From NCBI RefSeq assembly GCF_900313025.1, contig NZ_OMPQ01000011.1, positions 248,001-312,000 on the forward strand: 64,000 nt of DNA. The letters run 5' to 3'. The notes below the pieces were generated by a model. It was not told the origin of the DNA. It did no database searches and worked only from the letters and a program-made list of their open reading frames with translations. A program made the position numbers and the translations under genes. The stretch comes from Pseudophaeobacter sp. EL27 (GTDB taxonomy: Bacteria > Pseudomonadota > Alphaproteobacteria > Rhodobacterales > Rhodobacteraceae). Numbering within the stretch: position 1 is the stretch's first letter; the number at the start of each line of letters is the position of its first letter. Positions 9,201-18,939 of this stretch are shown piece by piece.

Positions 9201-9262
9201 GTGGGGGCTTTACCCCCCGCGCCAGTGGCGCTCCCCCCAGAATATTTGGGGAAAGGTGAAAG
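9201..9262. repeat. Convergent-junction hairpin element, copy C
   Basis: The plus strand shows GTGGGGGC-TTTA-CCCCCC, then GCGCC-AGT-GGCGC, then CCCCCCAGAATATTT and AAAGGTGAAA. These are the modules of 6690-6755 read on the opposite strand. It lies between the convergent sulfotransferase-like and SCP2 genes. A terminator-like role is inferred. Confidence 0.6.
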
Positions 9263-9265
9263 GCA

Positions 9266-9550
9266 TTAGCCGATCAGTTTGCCCAGGCGCATTGCGGTGG
9301 TCATATCGCCCGAGATCTTGAGCTTGCCCGTCATCACGCCGGTCATGGGGTTCAATTTGCCCTTGAGCAGTTTCACCAGGTTGTCCTGACTGAGTGTGAT
9401 GGTGCAATCAGTGTCGCGGTTGGTTGTGGAGGCGGCGCCTTCTGCCAGGACGATGACACCGGCGCTGCCGCAATCAAATTTCAACGATCCCTCAAAACTC
9501 TTGTTCTGAAGGGCCTCTGATATGCCTGTTGCAATTTCTTGTAATGCCAC
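9266..9550 (-). CDS. SCP2 sterol-binding-domain protein
   Basis: This is a small, single-domain protein of 94 residues that matches the sterol carrier protein 2 fold. The diagnostic part is the C-terminal half: DTDCTITLSQDNLVKLLKGK, followed by NPMTGVMTGKLKISGD. Such proteins bind lipids or acyl-CoAs non-specifically. The start is taken as the GTG at 9550, because the residues before it look non-coding and the family begins at this point. It has no signal peptide and is probably cytoplasmic. It is separated from the DUF1810 gene by 112 bases. Confidence 0.88.
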   Translation of the reverse strand: MALQEIATGISEALQNKSFEGSLKFDCGSAGVIVLAEGAASTTNRDTDCTITLSQDNLVKLLKGKLNPMTGVMTGKLKISGDMTTAMRLGKLIG

Positions 9551-9662
9551 CTGTCTACCCCTTTGGACTGTCAGTAAAAGGGGTAGGTCTGTGACTGGCA
9601 GCTGGCAAGCCTGACGAAGCGGCAGGCACCCGGCAAAGGGGAGTAAGACTGCGGGCGGTGCC

Positions 9663-10115
9663 TTAAGAAATCGCTTCCACAGTGACTTCGCAGGGTGTGG
9701 CTGCAAAAAACGTGGCGAGCACCTCGGCAAAGATACCCGGTGCGCTCGGAACGGCGGCAAACAGGGTCATGGAGGAGCAGAGCTTTTTGGCATCTGTTGC
9801 GCCGAGGACTGCTGCGGGGTCTTGCCCCTGATGGGTCAGCATCAATTCGGAGACCTCGATCAAGCGGGCGCGCAGCACCTCATGACCCAGATAGGCGCTG
9901 GCCTCGGAGAGGTCTTCGATTCCATAGAGCTGCGCCATATGGGATTGGCCAAGTTCCGCCAGCTGGGGAAAGACAAACCACATCCAATGGCCGGCCTTCT
10001 TGCCTGCTGTCAGCTCTGCCAGGACCTCTGTCCAGACGGTGTCCTGAGCTTCGACAAACATCTCCAGCTCTTCTGCGAAATCATCTTCAAAGAGGTCATC
10101 CTCTTGATCCGTCAT
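9663..10115 (-). CDS. DUF1810-family protein
   Basis: This 150-residue protein has the DUF1810 pattern, with HWMWFVFPQLAELG in the first half, a YGIEDLSEASAYLGH segment, and a C-terminal region with SSMTLFAAV. The family is cytoplasmic and its biochemical role is not established. The ATG at 10115 follows a stretch that overlaps nothing conserved, and it begins with a strongly acidic leader (DQEDDLFEDDF). The gene lies 49 bases downstream of the M48 protease gene on the same strand and could share its transcript. Confidence 0.88.
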   Translation of the reverse strand: MTDQEDDLFEDDFAEELEMFVEAQDTVWTEVLAELTAGKKAGHWMWFVFPQLAELGQSHMAQLYGIEDLSEASAYLGHEVLRARLIEVSELMLTHQGQDPAAVLGATDAKKLCSSMTLFAAVPSAPGIFAEVLATFFAATPCEVTVEAIS

Positions 10116-10164
10116 CCCAAACTCCGTCTGCGCCGATATTTGGCTGACCCTAGCGGAAGCAGAA

Positions 10165-11202
10165 CTACTGCGCCAGACGCTCTTTGAAACTATCAATGTT
10201 TCTGACACGGTCCCGACTGAGGGGGTGGCTGGACAGCCAATCCCTGCTGCCATCATAGGCTTTGATCGCCTCAAAGAAGCGTCGCAGGCCCTCCGTGGAG
10301 TAACCGGATTTGCTGATGAGATGCAGCGCATAGGTATCTGCTTCCAATTCGTGCTGGCGGGAAAAGGAGAGGTTCACAACGGCTTGTCCCTCTAGCGCCA
10401 GACTGTCGAGGATAGGGCCGACATCGCCGGCAAGCAGTGCAATCAGCAGGTAGACTGACAGGGAATGATAGAGCTGTTTGAGGCTGTGGTTCTTGGCGAC
10501 ATGGCCAATTTCATGTGCCAAGACCCCGGCGATCAAGTCCGGGTCCTCAGCAAAACTTCTGACCAGCTTATCTGTTAGTATGATGGTGCCGCCGGGCAGG
10601 GCCAGGGCATTGGGGCCGGCATTGGCAATGTTGCGAAAGGTCAGGCGGATGTCGCGATCCGGTATATCCACATGGGGCAGAAGTTTGTTTAGCAAGGCCT
10701 GCTGTACCTCCCGTTGCGCCGCCGGCAGCTGACTGCTTGAGGCCATAAAGCGGTCAAGGGAGGCGAGGGTGGAGGCATCTATCTGGCGCACAACGGCTGC
10801 AGGGGTCATCCAGACAGCTAGGGCCACGAGGACCGGAAGCCCCCATTTCCAGACGGCAAAGATGGCCGCAAGTGTTGCAGCAATCACCAGGCCAAGGCGG
10901 GGGCTGAAAATCTCAAAATACCGCAGCAGGCGATTGCTCAGGGGTTCCTGCATCAGGATTGAGATCTGTGGATCCTGGGTTTGAAACATCCAGTTATCGG
11001 GGAAATGCGTGTTGCGCGGCCCGGTGCCAACAGGATTGTCCAGCTTGACCTGGTCACGTGCCGCCCGGGTCAGGATCTGACCAGAGAGCGGATCAAGGAG
11101 AAAGATGTTGTCCTGTGTGACAGAGATCTCGGCCTCCACATAGGCCGAAGAGCCGGGCGCAAAGGCCCGGCCCAGGATCCTTGGATCCTGTATGTGTGTC
11201 AC
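10165..11202 (-). CDS. M48-family zinc metallopeptidase, membrane-bound
   Basis: This 345-residue protein carries the gluzincin motif HEIGHVAKNH. The third zinc ligand is in HELEADTYALHL about 65 residues later. These are the marks of M48 (HtpX/Oma1-like) proteases. One or two hydrophobic segments lie near residues 100-135, before the catalytic domain, which suggests a membrane anchor. The start overlaps the stop of the upstream DUF898 gene by four bases, so the pair is translationally coupled. Membrane protein quality control is the likely role, from family knowledge. Confidence 0.92.
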   Translation of the reverse strand: MTHIQDPRILGRAFAPGSSAYVEAEISVTQDNIFLLDPLSGQILTRAARDQVKLDNPVGTGPRNTHFPDNWMFQTQDPQISILMQEPLSNRLLRYFEIFSPRLGLVIAATLAAIFAVWKWGLPVLVALAVWMTPAAVVRQIDASTLASLDRFMASSSQLPAAQREVQQALLNKLLPHVDIPDRDIRLTFRNIANAGPNALALPGGTIILTDKLVRSFAEDPDLIAGVLAHEIGHVAKNHSLKQLYHSLSVYLLIALLAGDVGPILDSLALEGQAVVNLSFSRQHELEADTYALHLISKSGYSTEGLRRFFEAIKAYDGSRDWLSSHPLSRDRVRNIDSFKERLAQ

Positions 11203-12245
11203 AGCGCGATATCCAGATCGATGCCTTCGATATCGGAGTAGGCATCGCCAATGGCGTTGGTATCGCTGATGATTTCGCCCTCAAACTCTTCCAGGGTACC
11301 ATTTGGCAACAGGGCGGTGTTCTGTGCCACATAGCGATGCAGACGTACCTGCGCCCAAGGCAACATCAGACCAAGCGTACAGATCACCACCAGAGCATTT
11401 GACAGGGCCAGCCAGAGCATTGGCCCGACAGAGATGGTGGACCGGAAGCCATGTTGATTGGGACCCAGAGTGGTTGCGGTATAGACAATGTTACGCAGCA
11501 GGGTCGTGTAGATCACGCCGCCAAGCACAACCATGACCAGGAGAAAGACATAGCCGACAGTCATGGTGGTGATCATTTTGCTTTGGGCATCCAGGCCAGT
11601 ATTGCCCTGTAGGTCCACTATGCTGGGAATGACATAGAAGCCATAGCCAACAATACCGACGACACCAAAGACAGCTGCGAGCAGGAATATCTTGTAGAAG
11701 GGGCCAATGGGGCTGTCGAAGTGGAACCGCGTTTTACCCAGGCTGTGACCATTGATGGCAAAGCGCTGGATCGCCTGATCCAAGAAGGGAAAGGTCGTAT
11801 AGAGGCTGAGCGCAACAAGGATCGGAATCCCCATATAGACCCGGTAGGCATCGCCGGTTTCACCATCAAAATTGAACCGCACATTGCCCCAGCTGCTGTT
11901 GCGGGCGTTGAATTTGGCGCTGCGCACAATCAAGACCGGCATACAGATAAAGATGGCCAGAATGATGACCACCGCGAGCGGTGGAGAAAAGGCCGCTGCC
12001 AGGGCATAGACAAACAGCGCCGCAATCACAATCAGGCGGCCGATCAGGATTTGCTTACCGGTGGCATGATAGTCAAAATTGCGTCCCGCCACCCAGGTAT
12101 TCTGGTAGAAGTATTTCTTGGTGCGAACCTTGGCCCAGGCCGAATAGATGCCCAGGGTAAGGACCGAGAGCAGTAGGTTGACGATCCAGATGCCGAACCA
12201 CTCTTTGGCGGCGCCGCGAAATTCGAAACCTTCCTGTGACGACAT
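11199..12245 (-). CDS. DUF898 (YjgN-like) polytopic membrane protein
   Basis: This 348-residue protein has about seven hydrophobic spans and the DUF898 signature early on: WFGIWIVNLLLSVLTLGIYS, then AWAKVRTKKYFYQNT. YjgN-type proteins are inner-membrane proteins without a proven function. The start has AGGAG seven bases upstream. The stop overlaps the M48 protease start, so the two are made together. The pairing suggests that the protease acts on or with this membrane protein, but that is inference. Confidence 0.92.
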   Translation of the reverse strand: MSSQEGFEFRGAAKEWFGIWIVNLLLSVLTLGIYSAWAKVRTKKYFYQNTWVAGRNFDYHATGKQILIGRLIVIAALFVYALAAAFSPPLAVVIILAIFICMPVLIVRSAKFNARNSSWGNVRFNFDGETGDAYRVYMGIPILVALSLYTTFPFLDQAIQRFAINGHSLGKTRFHFDSPIGPFYKIFLLAAVFGVVGIVGYGFYVIPSIVDLQGNTGLDAQSKMITTMTVGYVFLLVMVVLGGVIYTTLLRNIVYTATTLGPNQHGFRSTISVGPMLWLALSNALVVICTLGLMLPWAQVRLHRYVAQNTALLPNGTLEEFEGEIISDTNAIGDAYSDIEGIDLDIAL

Positions 12246-12347
12246 GATAAACTCCTAAAACAGCAATGTTAAAAGGAGGTATCCTCAAGATTGAATTCAG
12301 TAAAATCTGTTCAGCCAGTGGTGGAATATTTAGTGGCTGACAACAAG

Positions 12348-12375
12348 AAGGGCCACACCCTTAGGTGCGGCCCTT
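12348..12375 (-). terminator. argG: Terminator after argG
   Basis: AAGGGCC-A-CACC pairs with GGTG-C-GGCCCTT around a 4-base loop. On the minus strand the hairpin is followed by CTTGTTG, a modest T-rich run. It lies 28 bases past the argG stop. Confidence 0.7.
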
Positions 12376-12402
12376 TCAAAAAAGCGATCATATCTCAGAG
12401 TG

Positions 12403-13629
<1,227 letters not shown>

Positions 13630-13699
13630 GGAATTTCCTCTCAGTCAGATCGACTGGGCGATAGCGGGTTTCGAACGTGAGGGCAAGGTTTACTGGGGT

Positions 13700-13724
13700 T
13701 TTCCTTTGTGGTGAACTCGCATAG
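13700..13724 (+). repeat. Duplicated upstream block, copy 1
   Basis: A 25-base block beginning TTTCCTTTGT and ending ACTCGCATAG occurs 41 bases before the first of the two paralogous membrane-protein genes. It matches 21 of 25 positions at 14625-14649 before the second gene. It may be a shared promoter or the edge of a tandem duplication. Confidence 0.55.
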
Positions 13725-13765
13725 GGAGATTTTGAATTGAGCGTATGTGTTTAAGGATGTTGACC

Positions 13766-14524
13766 GTGGCAGGTTGGAAGATATTTCTCCATTCGGTGTT
13801 TTTGCTGAACCGCAATTTCAACACTGCGCTCAGAGTTTTTTCCCCTCTGATTGCCCTCTCTGTATGTGTCACGCTTCTCTGGACTGGCGGAATGATGGTG
13901 GGTGTTGAAGGTGCATCATTGGGTTGGTTAGGGTTTCTGCTGGCTTTGTCCTTGCTGGAGGTGTTCGTTGCCATCTGGGTGGCAGTTGCCTGGCATCGTT
14001 ATGTCCTGTTGGAAGAAGAGACTGGGCTAATACCCGTCTTCAACGGAAAGAGAATACGCGAGTACTTCGGAGCCAGCATTCTGGTCGGCTTGACCATTTT
14101 GGGCGCTGTCTTTTTATTTTTCCTCCCTGGGTTTGCTCTTGCAACAGTTGTGGGTGTTTTGTTTGGTCTGGAAGGCGAAGGATCTGTATTCAATCTTTTA
14201 TTGGGTGTAATTGGCTTTGTCTTTGCTGGTTGGGTTTTTTCTAGGCTATCACCGCTTTTTCCGGCCGTGGCCTTGGGAGAAAAGGCGACCCTGAAAGGGG
14301 CCTGGAAAGCAACGTCGGGCGTCTCGGTTTCTGTATTGGCAATCCTGCCTCTGTTCTACCTGTTCAACTATGGGTTGGTTGCTCTAGTCGGGGCGGCTGT
14401 TCTTCCGTTCAACACCCTTGTTGGAGATCTGGTTATCGCTATCGTAAATTGCGCCTGTGCCATGGTGAGTATTAGTATTCTTACGTCCATCTACGGCGTT
14501 GTGGTTGAAGGTCGTGAAGTCTGA
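13766..14524 (+). CDS. Polytopic membrane protein, first of a tandem paralogous pair
   Basis: This 252-residue protein has about six hydrophobic spans and no recognised domain. It aligns along its length with the next gene (250 residues). Shared marks are W-IF-HS near the N-terminus, AWHRYVLLEEE against SWHRFVLLEEY in the middle, a short RLSPLFPAVALG segment against RLLPVLPAAAIG, and similar ends (SILTSIYGVVVEGR against SILTTLYGHYIEGR). I prefer the GTG at 13766, preceded by AAGGA, because it gives the same start as the paralog. ATGs at 13745 and 13757 would add up to seven residues. Function is unknown. Confidence 0.75.
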   Translation: MAGWKIFLHSVFLLNRNFNTALRVFSPLIALSVCVTLLWTGGMMVGVEGASLGWLGFLLALSLLEVFVAIWVAVAWHRYVLLEEETGLIPVFNGKRIREYFGASILVGLTILGAVFLFFLPGFALATVVGVLFGLEGEGSVFNLLLGVIGFVFAGWVFSRLSPLFPAVALGEKATLKGAWKATSGVSVSVLAILPLFYLFNYGLVALVGAAVLPFNTLVGDLVIAIVNCACAMVSISILTSIYGVVVEGREV

Positions 14525-14624
14525 AGAGCGTCGGTGGACCACCTTTGTATCGCGGGGGGCTTTCACCTTTACTTCGGTGATTTCTCATGACCCGCGCGTG
14601 TAACCGGGACTTGTTGCGACGGAT

Positions 14625-14649
14625 TTTCCTTTGTTGCACACTCGCATAG
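14625..14649 (+). repeat. Duplicated upstream block, copy 2
   Basis: This is the second copy of the 25-base block at 13700-13724 (21 of 25 positions equal), 54 bases before the second membrane-protein gene. Confidence 0.55.
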
Positions 14650-14703
14650 CGTGCGACATAACGTGCGAAATTGAGTTCATTTGTTATGCTGGAGAGAATT
14701 TAG

Positions 14704-15456
14704 ATGAAGTCTTGGTCGATTTTTGCCCATTCCTTTGGGATGGTGTTTCGCAACCTGAAACAAGCCATGCAGATTGGGCTGGTGCCTGTGGTGATTGCAT
14801 TTGCGGGTGTCTTTGCCGCGCTTTCATATCTCGGAGTGTCTGTTTCTGTCCTTCAGGATGAGCAGGCTCTGGGGCTGTTGATCTCCCAGGGCTGGATGGT
14901 TTTCGTCGGTCTCTGGGTGTTTGTCATGGTCATGATGTTCTGGATCGTGACCTCCTGGCACCGCTTTGTGCTGCTAGAAGAATACCCACAGGGATGGGTT
15001 CCGCCGTTTCGCTTTGACCGCATTCTCTCCTATATCGGCCATGCAATTATGCTCGGGATCTTGTTGCTCATTGCGATGATCCCAGCAGCGATTGTGATGA
15101 TGGGTTTAAGTTCGGTCTCACCGATGCTTGCAAGCGTTTTTGCAGTTATCCTCATGTTTGCCGCTGTGGTGGGGCTTTATCGTCTGTTGCCGGTGCTTCC
15201 TGCTGCAGCCATCGGTAAACCACTGAAGATCAAAGAATCATGGGAGGTAACTGCAGGTGAAACCTGGACCATTGTTGGGCTTCTGTTCATTGGTTTCTTG
15301 TTCCAATTTCTGCTGAACATCATGGCAGCACTCTTTGTGCTGGTGCCAATCATAGGGCCGATTTTTGTCTATGCGGTGTTGTTGGTCATGTCTTTGGTCA
15401 ATGTCAGCATCCTCACCACTCTCTACGGCCACTACATCGAAGGTCGCCCTATCTAA
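14704..15456 (+). CDS. Polytopic membrane protein, second of a tandem paralogous pair
   Basis: This 250-residue protein has about six hydrophobic spans and is a paralog of the gene just upstream. The polar loop SWHRFVLLEEYPQGWVPPFR and the end LTTLYGHYIEGRPI are the best-kept parts. No enzyme motif or transporter signature is visible. The ATG has GGAGAG seven bases upstream. The two copies are separated by 179 bases that include a repeated upstream block, which suggests tandem duplication of gene plus promoter. ilvA follows 79 bases later, after a GC-rich hairpin at 15492-15516. Confidence 0.8.
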   Translation: MKSWSIFAHSFGMVFRNLKQAMQIGLVPVVIAFAGVFAALSYLGVSVSVLQDEQALGLLISQGWMVFVGLWVFVMVMMFWIVTSWHRFVLLEEYPQGWVPPFRFDRILSYIGHAIMLGILLLIAMIPAAIVMMGLSSVSPMLASVFAVILMFAAVVGLYRLLPVLPAAAIGKPLKIKESWEVTAGETWTIVGLLFIGFLFQFLLNIMAALFVLVPIIGPIFVYAVLLVMSLVNVSILTTLYGHYIEGRPI

Positions 15457-15535
15457 CAGAGCCGGATTGGTATTCTTCGGTATGCTTTGGTCCTGCCCCC
15501 TTGCCTTGGGGGCGGGGTTGCGCCACTCAAGGGAT

Positions 15536-16762
15536 ATGACTGATTTCATGACCCAGGCCCGCGCGGCCGAGGCGGCGATGCGCGATGTATTTCCGCCCAC
15601 GCCGCTACAGAAAAACGCCCACCTGTCCGAACGGTTCGGCGCGGATATCTACCTCAAGCGCGAGGATCTGAGCCCGGTTCGCTCTTACAAAATTCGCGGT
15701 GCGCTTAATGCCATGCGCAAGCAGCAGGATCAGCAGCTGTTTGTCTGCGCCTCGGCGGGAAATCACGCTCAGGGCGTCGCCTTCATGTGCAAACATATGA
15801 GCGTCAAAGGTGTGATCTTTATGCCGGTGACCACGCCGCAGCAGAAGATCCAGAAAACCCGCATTTTTGGTGGCGACAATGTCGAAATCCACTTGGTCGG
15901 CGACTATTTTGACGACACCCTGTCGGCGGCGCAGGATTGGTGCGCCCGTGAAGGTGGGCATTTCCTGTCGCCCTTTGATGATGCCGATGTGATTGAGGGT
16001 CAAAGCTCCATCGCGGTGGAAATCGAGGCGCAATTGGGCCGGGTGCCGGATCATGTGATTCTGCCAGTTGGCGGCGGCGGCATGTCTGCCGGGGTCACCA
16101 GTTGGTTTGGCGATCGGGTACATAGTCTTTTTGTGGAACCTGCCGGCGGTGCTTGTCTACGCGCAGCGCTGACGGCTGGACGCCCTGTGCCCCTGGAAAA
16201 GGTCGATACCTTTGTCGATGGTGCAGCGGTGGGGCGGTTGGGGCAACGCCCTTTTGAGTTGCTCAGACACGTGCCTTTGCCCGATGTCATCGCGCTGCCA
16301 GAGGACCGGGTCTGCACCACGATGATCGAGATGTTGAACGTCGAGGGAATCGTTCTGGAACCTGCCGGGGCCCTGGCGGTCGAGGCGCTGGGCGATCTGC
16401 GGAGCTGGATTCGCGGCAAGACCGTTGTCTGCGTTACCTCTGGCGGAAACTTCGATTTTGAGCGCCTGCCAGAGGTCAAAGAGCGGGCACAGCGATATTC
16501 TGGCATAAAAAAATATTTTTTACTGCGCCTGCCTCAACGCCCCGGGGCGCTGAAAGAGTTCCTTGGCATGCTGGGGCCTGAGGATGACATCGCAAGATTC
16601 GAGTATCTGAAGAAATCTGCCCGAAATTTTGGATCGGTACTGATCGGGATTGAAACCAAGCGGCCAGAAAACTTCACAGAGTTTTTTGCGCGGTTGGACG
16701 CGGCGGGCATGTCCTACACAGATATCACCAATGATGAGACATTGGCGCAGTTTCTGATTTGA
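15536..16762 (+). CDS. ilvA: Threonine ammonia-lyase (biosynthetic threonine dehydratase)
   Basis: This 408-residue PLP enzyme deaminates threonine to 2-oxobutanoate, the first step to isoleucine. The lysine motif is in SPVRSYKIRGALNAM, the glycine loop is PVGGGGMSAG, and CASAGNHAQGVAF is the usual fold II segment. The C-terminal 80 residues form one ACT-like regulatory domain (RLPQRPGALKEFLGML), so this is the short form of IlvA. The ATG at 15536 begins MTDFMTQARAAEAA. An ATG four codons later is also possible. Confidence 0.95.
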   Translation: MTDFMTQARAAEAAMRDVFPPTPLQKNAHLSERFGADIYLKREDLSPVRSYKIRGALNAMRKQQDQQLFVCASAGNHAQGVAFMCKHMSVKGVIFMPVTTPQQKIQKTRIFGGDNVEIHLVGDYFDDTLSAAQDWCAREGGHFLSPFDDADVIEGQSSIAVEIEAQLGRVPDHVILPVGGGGMSAGVTSWFGDRVHSLFVEPAGGACLRAALTAGRPVPLEKVDTFVDGAAVGRLGQRPFELLRHVPLPDVIALPEDRVCTTMIEMLNVEGIVLEPAGALAVEALGDLRSWIRGKTVVCVTSGGNFDFERLPEVKERAQRYSGIKKYFLLRLPQRPGALKEFLGMLGPEDDIARFEYLKKSARNFGSVLIGIETKRPENFTEFFARLDAAGMSYTDITNDETLAQFLI

Positions 16763-16986
16763 TGCCTGCGGCGACAGAGGGACCGAAGCAAAGGACTTTT
16801 GCAGGCATTGTATCGCCCGTGATTTTTCGCAACCTCCCAAATGTCCCCTGGTTGCCTGATGGCTGCGGCTGATCCAGGAAGATTGCAAGAATCGGGAGTG
16901 TTAGAAGGTTCACTGCATAATTGGTAAGCTTATGATATGTTTGTAAATGATCAGATCTTCATGCCGTCTGTGTGGTAGTTGTAGAC

Positions 16987-17310
16987 CTACGCGAGAGTGG
17001 GGAGTTCGGCGAGAAAAACCTGTTTTGAGGTGTCAAACATAGCCAAAATTGCAGGCAGGTCGACTTGGCTGGCGCTGCCTTCTGCAGACTGGCGTTCGCC
17101 TTGCTGGCAGAGTTGTGAAAAGCTGTCAAACCCGAGATTCAACGCACTGCCTTTGAGGAAATGCAGGTCCTGTTCGAGCTGACCACGATCATCGCCACGA
17201 AGTTTTTCGATAATTTCTTCGACTTCTTCCAAAAAAAGTTCCACAACTTCGCCGAAGTCATCTGACCCAATCTCGTCTTTCAGCTCTTTAACCCGAGGCC
17301 AATCAATCAT
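16987..17310 (-). CDS. Histidine phosphotransfer (Hpt) domain protein
   Basis: This 107-residue protein is a stand-alone Hpt domain. The phosphorylatable histidine is in LHFLKGSALNLGF, at about residue 50. The helix before it is strongly acidic and the rest fits a four-helix bundle. Hpt proteins pass phosphate between a histidine kinase and a receiver domain in the cytoplasm. The gene is divergent from a receiver-phosphatase gene with 209 bases between their starts, which makes that receiver a natural partner. No kinase gene lies in the window. Confidence 0.88.
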   Translation of the reverse strand: MIDWPRVKELKDEIGSDDFGEVVELFLEEVEEIIEKLRGDDRGQLEQDLHFLKGSALNLGFDSFSQLCQQGERQSAEGSASQVDLPAILAMFDTSKQVFLAELPTLA

Positions 17311-17519
17311 TGTGTGTTCCTATTTGCCTTCAGTCTGAGAGAGACAGATAGGTTGTAACTAGTAAATTTATGGTGAAAACGTGGCCACAGACAATTTGCA
17401 ATATTCATATCCTATTAAAGGTCTGCCCTGATAGTGACAGCAGAGACTAGACCGCGACCATTTTGTAAGAGGTACCGAGGGTGCTGCCAGACAGTTCACT
17501 GGACAACGAGGAACACGCT

Positions 17520-18752
17520 ATGAGCGGGTCGATCAGCCGTGTGTTGGTTGTTGACGACAGCCGTTTGCAGCGTCGAATTCTGGTGGCCTCTTTGCAGAAG
17601 TGGGGTTTTGACGTTGTTGAAGCCGAAAGCGGAGAAGCGGCGATGGAGATCTGCCGCGAGGATCCGCCTGATCTGATTCTCAGCGATTGGATGATGCCGG
17701 GAATGAATGGTCTGGAGTTTTGCCATGCTTTTCGGGAACAGTCCAAAGACAATTATGCCTATTTTATTCTCCTGACCTCGAAAAGCGAGAAGAACGAAGT
17801 CGCCGAAGGTCTGGATGCGGGCGCAGATGATTTCCTGACCAAACCTGTGAGCTCGGATGAGCTGCGGGCCCGGATCTCTGCCGGCGAACGTATTTTGAAG
17901 ATGCAGCGGGAGCTGTCAGAAAAGAACCGGATCGTTTCTGATACTCTGGATGAGTTGCAGAACGTCTATGACGCGATCGACAAGGATCTCATTCAAGCCC
18001 GCAAGATCCAGGAATCACTGGTGCCCGAACTCTCAAAACAGTTTGGGTCTTCTACCGTTAGCCTGTTGCTAAAACCCTGTGGTCATATCGGTGGCGATCT
18101 GGTGGGCATGTTTTGCCCCGGCGTGAACCGGATCGGCTTTTATTCGATAGATGTTTCCGGACATGGTATTACCTCAGCAATGATGACGGCCCGTCTGGGC
18201 GGCTATCTGTCCTCGACCTATTTTGATCAGAATGTCGGGATGGAACAACGCTTCAAACGGTTTTACGCGCTGCGCCAACCGGATGAGGTGGCGCGTTTGC
18301 TGAACGCACGTCTGATCGCGGATACTGGCATCGAAGAATATTTCACCATGGCCTATTGCATCGTGGATCTGCGCAGCGGTGTGCTGAAGATGGTGCAGGC
18401 TGGACATCCACATCCGCTGCTGCTGCGGCGCGATGGCACCACCGAGTTCCTGGGCAAAGGTGGTGTTCCAATCGGGCTGGTGCCGGATATCAGTTATAGC
18501 CAGGAAGAGGTTGTTTTGGAGAAGGGCGACCGGTTGTTGCTTTATTCCGATGGCTTTACCGAGGCGCGGCTGGAGAATGGCGAGATGCTTGAGGTCGAAG
18601 GCCTGCTGGAGCTGATCGGCAAATGCGACGCGCGACAGAGTGGCAAAGAATTCCTGGATGACCTCTATTGGAACCTTACTCAGATCATGTCGCAAGAATA
18701 TGGGTTGGAGGATGATGTTTCTGCAACCCTATTTGAATACGAAGGCCCCTGA
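17520..18752 (+). CDS. Response regulator with PP2C (SpoIIE-type) phosphatase output
   Basis: This 410-residue protein has a receiver domain (about residues 6-120; VLVVDDS, phosphoacceptor Asp in LILSDWMMPGMNG, Lys in FLTKPV). A coiled linker with the KIQESLVPE motif follows, then a PP2C/SpoIIE phosphatase (GGDLVG, DVSGHG, LLYSDGFTEA, EDDVSATL). All metal-binding Asp residues are present. Proteins of this design, such as RbaY of Rhodobacter capsulatus and RsbU-like proteins, dephosphorylate an anti-sigma antagonist. The start has GAGGAA upstream. Divergence from the Hpt gene suggests a phosphorelay input. No anti-sigma pair lies in the window. Confidence 0.93.
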   Translation: MSGSISRVLVVDDSRLQRRILVASLQKWGFDVVEAESGEAAMEICREDPPDLILSDWMMPGMNGLEFCHAFREQSKDNYAYFILLTSKSEKNEVAEGLDAGADDFLTKPVSSDELRARISAGERILKMQRELSEKNRIVSDTLDELQNVYDAIDKDLIQARKIQESLVPELSKQFGSSTVSLLLKPCGHIGGDLVGMFCPGVNRIGFYSIDVSGHGITSAMMTARLGGYLSSTYFDQNVGMEQRFKRFYALRQPDEVARLLNARLIADTGIEEYFTMAYCIVDLRSGVLKMVQAGHPHPLLLRRDGTTEFLGKGGVPIGLVPDISYSQEEVVLEKGDRLLLYSDGFTEARLENGEMLEVEGLLELIGKCDARQSGKEFLDDLYWNLTQIMSQEYGLEDDVSATLFEYEGP

Positions 18753-18810
18753 AGCCTCGGGTTTTTGCGCGTTGAAGCGTTGAAACCAGAGGTGATTGCT
18801 GTTCAAGGAC

Positions 18811-18850
18811 AGGGGGGCTCCCGCCAATCGTCAGATTATCAAAGATAATC
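18811..18850. repeat. GGGGGCTCCCGC plus hairpin at a convergent junction, copy 1
   Basis: AGGGGGGCTCCCGCC is followed by GTCA and the hairpin GATTATC-AAA-GATAATC. A similar arrangement occurs at 55720-55757. Eighteen bases further on, at 18868-18888, is a second perfect hairpin, GCAGACCGC-AAA-GCGGTCTGC. The site lies between the convergent phosphatase and Nudix genes, so termination is the likely role. Confidence 0.45.
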
Positions 18851-18939
18851 CGCTCTTGTTGGGCCGGGCAGACCGCAAAGCGGTCTGCGGTCACGCCCGA
18901 ATTCGAATGTTATCATAGCAAACGGATCGTTGCCCTGGC

